Below are positions 58,636-64,000 of a stretch of 64,000 nt of DNA, piece by piece. The DNA comes from Euryhalocaulis caribicus (GTDB lineage Bacteria; Pseudomonadota; Alphaproteobacteria; Caulobacterales; Maricaulaceae). The DNA lies in contig NZ_ASJA01000008.1 of NCBI RefSeq assembly GCF_000412185.1, forward strand, positions 62,001 through 126,000, read 5' to 3'. The notes beneath the pieces are model-generated. The model saw nothing but the letters and a program-made list of their open reading frames with translations. It made no database searches and was not told the origin of the DNA. Both the position numbers and the translations under genes were made by a program. Every line of letters starts with the position of its first letter. Position 1 is the first letter of the stretch.

Positions 58636-58902
58636 CTAGAGGTCTTTCAGCGTCGAGCCGGCCTTGAAGGCGCCGGACGTCTTGGCCGGGATCTTGACCG
58701 TTTCGCCGGTGCGCGGGTTGCGGCCTTCGCGGGCCTTGCGGTCCTTCGCGACGAAGGTGCCGAAGCCGGCGATGGCGACTTGCTCGCGCTTTTTCAGGGC
58801 GCCCGTGACGGTGTCGACAAACGCGTCCACGGCGCGGCCGGCATCGGCCTGGGTCAGGTCGGCTTGATCAGCGACGGCTTTGACCAGTTCGGATTTGTTC
58901 AT
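58636..58902 (-). CDS. hup: HU family DNA-binding protein
   Basis: An 88-residue HU/IHF-type protein of normal length: MNKSELVKAVADQADLTQAD at the N-terminal helices, GFGTFVAKDRKAREGRNPRT (the beta arm with the R-x-x-R-N-P-R-T signature) and ETVKIPAKTSGAFKAGSTLK at the end. HU bends DNA and organises the nucleoid. It is transcribed alone towards a shared bidirectional terminator. The 538-base region upstream (58903-59440) should contain its promoter. Confidence 0.96.
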   Translation of the reverse strand: MNKSELVKAVADQADLTQADAGRAVDAFVDTVTGALKKREQVAIAGFGTFVAKDRKAREGRNPRTGETVKIPAKTSGAFKAGSTLKDL

Positions 58903-59440
58903 GGGTTATCCCCCCAACTTGTTTTGAGAGCGCGCCGCCAGGATGGAGGCGCTGATGCCCTTATATTGCGTCGAGACACCGGGGGGAGGGCAAGCAAAAA
59001 ATCTTGTAAAAAGAGAATCGGGCCATCGACCGGAAGCGCTGTGATTTCAACGGATCGAAGTCTATCCCGCGATGCAGAACCGGTCATGAAACCTTGTGGA
59101 CGCCGCGTCTCCGGGGCGGCGGTAAAATTAGAAAAAAAGACCAAGTCACTGATATCGCTGGAAAACCGGATTTTCGACTTTGGCCGCGCTATTTCGCTAA
59201 AATTTTCAGGATTCCCTTTCATTACGCCGATTTCGGGCGTCCGGCCCGTCATTTGGCGCCGCTGAAAGGGCCGCTCCGGAACTGCAATCGGTCTCAAAGA
59301 AACCCGCGCCGGGGCCGGATTTTCCGCGAAAAGGACGTGTCCCGCCGTCCTTGCCGCGCTTTTTCCCGGCAGAATCATGCCCGCCGATTCTGTGGGAATG
59401 GCGGGGGATTCGGGACGGCGGACGCGAACCGGCCGCTGAT
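58903..59440. other. Intergenic region upstream of HU; no supported gene
   Basis: 538 bases with no reading frame that has both a ribosome site and a recognisable product. Open frames of up to about 159 codons on both strands lack these and look like high-GC noise. AT-rich patches at 59000-59030 and 59125-59210 could hold the HU promoter (minus strand) or a small RNA, but no clear -35/-10 pair or terminator stem was identified. Confidence 0.6.
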
Positions 59441-60199
59441 TCAGGCCGGGGTGTTCTGCAGGATCGCGACGGCCAGGGCGGCATACATGGCTGCCGTGCT
59501 GGCCAGAATATTCAGAAGGATCGTCGCGCCGCCAATGGCCGCGGTCTTCCCGGCCATCCCCGCCCAGCCGTGATGATAGAGGCCGGCCCCGCCGCGGGCG
59601 AAGGTGCTCATGAAAACCGCATAGGTGCTGAACGCCAGAAGGATGGCCGCCGGATTTCCGGAATTGGCCATCAGGTACGGCATGATCAGAATATTGGGAA
59701 TGGTCATGGAAACAGTGATCGCCGCCAGCGTCTGCAATTGACGCGACAGCCGGATGCCCCGCGCAAACGCGCGCAGCAGAAAAATCACCGGAAGCATCGC
59801 CAGCGCGCTGACCGGAACGGTCAGCAGGGAGACCCAGGATTCGAAATCATTGATCACCCCGGCATAGTCGCCGGAGGCTTCGGTGATCATGGTTCTGACG
59901 GAGCCATCGCCCCGCGCGTCGGCGTCCACCATCACCCGGCCCATGCCCCCGCCCAGCAAGGTGGAGAACAGCAGCACGCCGACGCTGGTGATCCAGAGCC
60001 GGAAGGCGGAGCCATATTCCTCGCGGGAGCCGGCGGCCATGGCGCGCAGAACGCGCCGCGGCCGACAGTAGATGTCGCGGATCATTTTGAGATCTCGCAG
60101 GCCAAGACCCGCGAAATCCTCGATCAGCTCGGACAGTTCGCGGCCGAGCGGCGGCGCGTCGCGCGGTACGTCCGCGGCGCGCCGGTCCGGATCAGCCAT
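59441..60199 (-). CDS. Yip1-like polytopic membrane protein
   Basis: A 252-residue protein from ATG 60199, which overlaps the upstream oxidoreductase by eight bases; the longer frame to 60364 is antisense to that gene's interior. The N-terminal 60 residues are cytoplasmic, followed by five membrane helices (FRLWITSVGVLLFSTLLGGG, WVSLLTVPVSALAMLPVIFL, TLAAITVSMTIPNILIMPYL, AILLAFSTYAVFMSTF, ILLNILASTAAMYAALAVAI). The layout fits the Yip1/DUF3667-like group. The function is unknown; the neighbour at 61211-62005 has the same architecture. Confidence 0.75.
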   Translation of the reverse strand: MADPDRRAADVPRDAPPLGRELSELIEDFAGLGLRDLKMIRDIYCRPRRVLRAMAAGSREEYGSAFRLWITSVGVLLFSTLLGGGMGRVMVDADARGDGSVRTMITEASGDYAGVINDFESWVSLLTVPVSALAMLPVIFLLRAFARGIRLSRQLQTLAAITVSMTIPNILIMPYLMANSGNPAAILLAFSTYAVFMSTFARGGAGLYHHGWAGMAGKTAAIGGATILLNILASTAAMYAALAVAILQNTPA

Positions 60200-61214
60200 C
60201 GTCCTCGCCAAGCTTGACCAGCATCTTGCCCGTCTTCTCGCCAGAGAACAGGCGCAGGAAGGCGTCAGGGGCGTTGTCGATCCCCTCGACCACGGTTTCC
60301 TGCCACTGGACCTTGCCGTCCTTGATCCACCCGGCGAGGTCGCGGATGAACTCCGGATAGACATCGAAATGGTCGGACACGATGAAGCCTTGCAGCAGCA
60401 GCTTGCGCTGGATGATGCGGAAGAGGTTGGGCGGGCCGGGTTCCGGCTTTTCGGCGTTATAGCCGGAGATCATGCCGCAGACCGGGATGCGGCCATGTTC
60501 GTTCATGTTCTCCAGGGCCGCGATCAGGTGATCGCCGCCGACATTCTCGAAATACACGTCCACGCCGTCCGGCGCCGCCTCGCGCACGGCTTTCACCAGA
60601 TTGCCGGCGGTCTTGTAATTGATCGCCTTGTCGACGCCGCGGCTTTCCAGCCATTCGCATTTCTCGTCAGACCCGGCCGTGCCGACCACGCGGCAGCCCT
60701 TGATCTTGGCGATCTGGGAGACGATGGAGCCGACCGCGCCCGCGGCGGCGGAAACGAATACCGTTTCGCCTTCCTTGGGCTGGCCGATCTTCAGCAGGCC
60801 GTAATAAGCGGTCAGGCCGGTGAGGCCCGCGATATGCAGCGGCGCGTGCAGGGGCAGGCCCTGCGTATCCACCTTGTTCAGCGCGGAGCCGGGCGCGTTG
60901 AAAATTTCCCGCCAGCCCATCATCGACTGGACATGGTCGCCGGGCGCGAAATTCGGATCGCCGGAATCCACCACGACGCCGATCGCGCCGCCTTCCAGCG
61001 CCTTGCCCATCTGGAACGCGGAAATGTAATGCTTGGGATCGTCGATCATGCGGGCGCGCATATAGGGATCGACGCTCATCCACAGATTGCGGACGCGGAC
61101 CTCGCCTTCTCCGGGCGCGGCCACCTGGGTCTCGGCGACTTCGAAATTGTCAGCGGTAGGGGCGCCTTGCGGCCGGCCGGCCAGGCGAATTTCCTTGGAA
61201 GCGAGCGTGCTCAC
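60192..61214 (-). CDS. NADP-dependent oxidoreductase (MDR superfamily, CurA/YncB-like)
   Basis: A 340-residue medium-chain reductase without catalytic zinc. Signatures: NLWMSVDPYMRARM near the start, GLTGLTAYYGLLKIGQPKEG, the Rossmann loop VSAAAGAVGSIVSQIAKIKG (about 155-174) and VGTAGSDEKCEWLESRGVDK. The group reduces C=C bonds of enals and enones such as leukotriene-B4-like or curcumin-like substrates, using NADPH. The stop overlaps the Yip1-like gene start by eight bases, and its start overlaps the membrane protein stop (ATGA-type), so three genes form one operon. Confidence 0.92.
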   Translation of the reverse strand: MSTLASKEIRLAGRPQGAPTADNFEVAETQVAAPGEGEVRVRNLWMSVDPYMRARMIDDPKHYISAFQMGKALEGGAIGVVVDSGDPNFAPGDHVQSMMGWREIFNAPGSALNKVDTQGLPLHAPLHIAGLTGLTAYYGLLKIGQPKEGETVFVSAAAGAVGSIVSQIAKIKGCRVVGTAGSDEKCEWLESRGVDKAINYKTAGNLVKAVREAAPDGVDVYFENVGGDHLIAALENMNEHGRIPVCGMISGYNAEKPEPGPPNLFRIIQRKLLLQGFIVSDHFDVYPEFIRDLAGWIKDGKVQWQETVVEGIDNAPDAFLRLFSGEKTGKMLVKLGEDDG

Positions 61215-62005
61215 GATGTCTGTCCTTCGTCGGGTGTTTCTGTATCGGCCGCCGACTGTTCGGCGATCTGGGCGATATGAAGGGCTTCAAAAAAGCCAAG
61301 ACCGGTTTCCCGTTTCATCCCGAATGAAATCATCGAGTAGGCAACCGAGGTCGTAATTACGATGGAGGGTACGACCAGAATTGCAAGTACGCTGACGCGG
61401 ATTACCAGCCCCGCCGCGGACGTGGCGTAGAAACGCCGGAACAGCGGGATCAGGTATCCGAGGAACACCGGGATAGCCGCGACCGACGCCCACAGCGCAG
61501 CCATGCTGGCGTCTGCAATGGGCAGGACGCCAATCAGCAGGAAGGGGAACATCCAAAGGAAGCCCGCATTGGTGGCGAGAAGATAGAGCTTTACGTGCGC
61601 GCTCAGCTTCATCGCGGGACGAAACAGCTTCATCGCCACGACATAGACCACCGACCCGGTCAGGGCGGCGGGCCAGACGGAATAGTTGTACCAGTCGCGC
61701 ACCACGTCATTGGCGGCCGAAAGACTGGAGCCCTCGGCCTGCAGCCGGTCGGAAACGGCCTGGAGCCCGCTCTCGGATAGGATCACCGCCTGCAGCGACA
61801 CCAGATCGAAAATCTTGAATATGGAAAGCAGAAGCAACTGGAAGCCGAACAGCGCGATAAACAGCTTGATCTGGGGCGTGTAGACGTCGTTGCCGTCTTC
61901 CAGTTCGGCCTCGGCGACACGGACAGGGTGGAGCAGCATGTCCTTGATCGTTTTACCGATCTTGAAGTCGACGCCGAACACGGCCTCGAAAATTTCGTCT
62001 ATCAT
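61211..62005 (-). CDS. Polytopic membrane protein (DUF3667/Yip1-like)
   Basis: A 264-residue protein with an N-terminal amphipathic segment (EAVFGVDFKIGKTIKDMLLH) and at least five membrane helices from residue 50 (IKLFIALFGFQLLLLSIFKI, WPAALTGSVVYVVAMKLF, LLATNAGFLWMFPFLLIGVL, MAALWASVAAIPVFLGYLI, LVIRVSVLAILVVPSIVITT). It is the first gene of the three-gene operon and resembles the protein at 59441-60199, a possible duplication or partner. A 207-base region with DnaA-box-like sequences lies upstream. Confidence 0.75.
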   Translation of the reverse strand: MIDEIFEAVFGVDFKIGKTIKDMLLHPVRVAEAELEDGNDVYTPQIKLFIALFGFQLLLLSIFKIFDLVSLQAVILSESGLQAVSDRLQAEGSSLSAANDVVRDWYNYSVWPAALTGSVVYVVAMKLFRPAMKLSAHVKLYLLATNAGFLWMFPFLLIGVLPIADASMAALWASVAAIPVFLGYLIPLFRRFYATSAAGLVIRVSVLAILVVPSIVITTSVAYSMISFGMKRETGLGFFEALHIAQIAEQSAADTETPDEGQTS

Positions 62006-62166
62006 TGCCCCGATGCCCCGATTCCGCGCCTGAATCTTCCACCCTCCAGCGAGTATAGGAAGGCGGGTGCAAGACGGCGAAATAAAAATTTAGCGGTCAT
62101 TGGCCCGTCCATCTGCCAGAGAGGCGTCCAATAGAACTGATTCACTCTGTGACGGCGCTGTCACAC

Positions 62167-62220
62167 TGTGGATAGCCTTGTGAAACATTTGTGAACAAGC
62201 CGAAAGAAGCCTGTGGATAA
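62167..62220. promoter_or_regulatory. Cluster of DnaA-box-like sequences near an AT-rich stretch
   Basis: TGTGGATAA (62212-62220, a perfect DnaA box on the minus strand) overlaps the GTG start of the oxidoreductase, and TGTGGATAG (62167-62175) has one mismatch. TTGTGAAAC and TTGTGAACA lie between, and an AT-rich stretch (AAATAAAAATTTA, about 62081-62093) lies 75 bases to the left, resembling a small unwinding element. Whether this is an origin, a DnaA-controlled promoter or chance cannot be decided from the window alone. Confidence 0.4.
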
Positions 62221-63142
62221 ACTGTTACAATGCGGCGTTATCGGCGCCGGGGTCTTCGGGACCTTTCACACGCGCAAATATCAGGGCCGTGACCGGGCCG
62301 CGCTGGTTGGCGTCTATGACGCGGACATCGACCGCGCCCGCACGGCTGTCAGTGAAGCGGACGGCGCGCGCGCCTTCGACGACCTCTCCGCGCTGCTTGA
62401 AGTCTGTGACGCCGTCACGATCGCCAGCCCGGCCACGCTCCACGGCGAACAGGCGCTTGCTGCGCTGAAAGCCGGCTGTCACGTACTGGTCGAAAAGCCG
62501 CTGGCGATTTCAGCTGAAGCGGCGGACCGGTGCGTGCGAGAGGCCGAGGCCCGCCAGCTGGTGCTTCAGGTCGGCCATCAGGAACGCTTTGTTTTCGACG
62601 CCATGGGCGTGTTCGACGTGCAGGAAATTCCGGAGCGCATCTATGCCCGCCGCTTCGGCCCGTTCTCCGACCGCGGCGCGGACGTGTCCGTGACGATGGA
62701 TCTGATGATCCATGACCTGGATCTGGCGTTGCGTCTGGCCGATTGCCCGGCCGTCAGCATCGCCGGCGAGACGCGCTCCGAGCGCACGGACAATGCCGAT
62801 TACAGCCACGCGGAAATCGTGTTCGAGAACGGCATGGTGGCGGAGCTGGAGGCCAGCCGTCTGGCCGAAGATCGCGACCGCGTAATGCGCATCGAATACC
62901 CGTCCGGCGTCTTGAATGTCGATTTCGTCGCCAAGACGTTCGACAACGGCACCCCGTTTGATCTTAACGCGGATTTCGCCAGCGACCCGAAAGCGGCGGA
63001 TTCCCTTGGCGCGAATGTCAGCGCCTTCATCGACTCCATTCTGGATGGCGCGCCCGTCGCCATTCCGGGCCGTCAGGCGCTGGACGCCGTGCGGCTCGCC
63101 GAAATTATCGACGCGGACAAGACCGCGCTCAGCGAGGACTAG
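62213..63142 (+). CDS. Gfo/Idh/MocA family NAD-dependent oxidoreductase
   Basis: A 309-residue enzyme from GTG 62213 (MDKLLQCGVIGAGVFGTFHT), the only start that keeps the Rossmann motif GAGVFG (11-16). EKP (94-96) is the conserved catalytic Lys motif of the family, and HDLDLAL near 168-174 contains the catalytic His/Asp region. The next gene, five bases on, encodes a DegT-type aminotransferase, a pairing found in UDP-2,3-diamino sugar synthesis (WlbA/WlbE-like), where this enzyme oxidises UDP-GlcNAcA at C-3. The exact sugar is inferred. The GTG overlaps a DnaA box. Confidence 0.88.
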   Translation: MDKLLQCGVIGAGVFGTFHTRKYQGRDRAALVGVYDADIDRARTAVSEADGARAFDDLSALLEVCDAVTIASPATLHGEQALAALKAGCHVLVEKPLAISAEAADRCVREAEARQLVLQVGHQERFVFDAMGVFDVQEIPERIYARRFGPFSDRGADVSVTMDLMIHDLDLALRLADCPAVSIAGETRSERTDNADYSHAEIVFENGMVAELEASRLAEDRDRVMRIEYPSGVLNVDFVAKTFDNGTPFDLNADFASDPKAADSLGANVSAFIDSILDGAPVAIPGRQALDAVRLAEIIDADKTALSED

Positions 63143-63147
63143 ACCCC

Positions 63148-64000
63148 ATGGACCGACAAACCGGCGATTCCGGCACGCTGCCGCCCATCAATTTCTTCGA
63201 CCTGCAGGCGCAACAGGCGCGCCTGCGCACGCGCATCGAACAGCGATTTTCCAACATTCTGGACCACGGCCAGTACATCAACGGCCCCGAAGTGGCTGAA
63301 CTGGAAGCCGCGCTGGCCAAGCATACCGGCGCCAAGGATGCGGTGGCTGTCGGTTCCGGCACGCAGGCGCTGGTCATGCCTCTGATCGCGATGGGGCTGG
63401 GCCATGGCGACGCGGTTTTCCTGCCGGCCTTCACCTATAACGCCACGGCCAACGCCGTGCTGCTGGCTTCAGCCACGCCGGTCTTTGTCGATGTCGACCC
63501 CGATACGTTCAACATGGACCCGGAAAATTTCGCCAAGCGGATCGAGGACATCAAGAAACGCCGGAACCTGCGGCCGCGCGCGGTGATCCCGGTCGACCTG
63601 TTCGGCACGCCCGCCGACTATCCCGCGATCATGGAAATCGCCGAGGCCAATAATATCCAGGTCCTGGCCGACGCCGCGCAGAGCTTTGGCGGCAGGCAGG
63701 GCAATAGATGGGTCGGCTCGATCGCGCCGGTGACGGCGACCAGCTTCTATCCCTCCAAGGCGCTGGGCGGATATGGCGACGGCGGCGCCGTGCTCTGCGA
63801 CGATCCGGAGATGGCGGACATGCTGCGCTCCATCCGCTGGCACGGCACCGGCTCAGACCGGAAGGATTCCGTCCGGGTCGGCATCAATGGCCGGCTGGAT
63901 TCCATCCAGTGCGCCATTGTCGCCGAAAAGCTCACCATCTTTGACGATGAACTGACGCGCCGGAAGGAAATCGCCGCGATTTATGAAAGCCGTCTGAAAG
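63148..64000 (+). CDS. DegT/DnrJ/EryC1/StrS aminotransferase (partial at window end)
   Basis: At least 284 codons from ATG 63148; the gene runs off the right edge. PLP-binding features are clear: GSGTQALVMPL (phosphate loop), FLPAFTYNATANAV, VLADAAQSFGG (Asp175 and Gln178) and SFYPSKALGGYGDGG (Schiff-base Lys204), then SIRWHGTG. Family members transfer an amino group to a keto sugar-nucleotide. Together with the upstream Gfo/Idh/MocA gene (five bases apart) it suggests synthesis of an aminated sugar for surface polysaccharide, continuing beyond the window. Confidence 0.93.
   Translation, partial: MDRQTGDSGTLPPINFFDLQAQQARLRTRIEQRFSNILDHGQYINGPEVAELEAALAKHTGAKDAVAVGSGTQALVMPLIAMGLGHGDAVFLPAFTYNATANAVLLASATPVFVDVDPDTFNMDPENFAKRIEDIKKRRNLRPRAVIPVDLFGTPADYPAIMEIAEANNIQVLADAAQSFGGRQGNRWVGSIAPVTATSFYPSKALGGYGDGGAVLCDDPEMADMLRSIRWHGTGSDRKDSVRVGINGRLDSIQCAIVAEKLTIFDDELTRRKEIAAIYESRLK

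Noticed and set aside
58899-59378. A 159-codon minus-strand frame upstream of HU.
   Set aside because: No ribosome site, no recognisable domain, and composition like the surrounding non-coding sequence.
59351-60217. A 288-codon plus-strand frame near the HU upstream region.
   Set aside because: It is mostly antisense to the Yip1-like membrane protein and is His/Gly/Arg-rich, which is typical of shadow frames.

Overview
The window comes from a GC-rich alphaproteobacterial chromosome. The class II DAHP synthase, the paired ECF sigma factor and Ser/Thr kinase, the S46 peptidase and the many single-domain response regulators suggest a Hyphomonadaceae/Maricaulales-like marine bacterium; this placement is an inference from gene content only. 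It has two parts: the right arm of a siphovirus-type prophage (1 to about 30.56 kb) and host chromosome (about 30.56 to 64 kb).

Prophage. The late genes run left to right in canonical order: terminase, portal, head morphogenesis, protease/scaffold, decoration protein, major capsid protein, head-tail connectors, tail tube, tail chaperones, tape measure, tail tip, J-like protein, fibre, then lysis (holin-like protein and GH108 endolysin). An accessory zone follows with a HigB/HigA-type toxin-antitoxin pair, a nuclease, small zinc-binding proteins, an SOS-type SRAP protein and a HEPN-like protein. The prophage stops at the 3' half of a tRNA-Lys(TTT) gene (30517-30561) that has no 5' half, so this is the right attachment site. 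The intact tRNA and the integrase should lie left of the window. The portal carries a C-terminal Acb1-like 2H phosphoesterase domain, a predicted anti-CBASS activity. Cargo genes sit inside the structural operon: a DUF115-like gene, two sulfotransferase-like genes and a reverse-strand lipoprotein.

Host 30.7-42.5 kb. Three single-domain response regulators, a large multi-PAS/GAF hybrid histidine kinase and an Hpt protein surround genes for a PNAG-like, synthase-dependent exopolysaccharide system: a membrane-anchored NodB-type deacetylase, a YaiO-like TPR/beta-barrel protein, a membrane HEAT-repeat protein, a processive family 2 glycosyltransferase and a secreted TIM-barrel-like protein. The glycosyltransferase reading frame is cut by one in-frame amber codon (40603-40605) just before its C-terminal membrane region. 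This locus is the best candidate in the window for an undescribed system.

Host 42.6-64 kb. An S46 dipeptidyl-peptidase, two small exported proteins, a TPR Ser/Thr kinase divergent from an ECF sigma factor, an orphan ParA with a small partner, a lipoprotein/membrane protein, a CNT nucleoside transporter and a YegP-like protein come first. They are followed by glutaryl-CoA dehydrogenase, an exported amidohydrolase, class II DAHP synthase, HU, two polytopic membrane proteins flanking an NADP-dependent oxidoreductase, and a Gfo/Idh/MocA plus DegT pair typical of nucleotide-amino-sugar synthesis, cut by the window end. No complete tRNA, rRNA, CRISPR array or transposase gene was seen.
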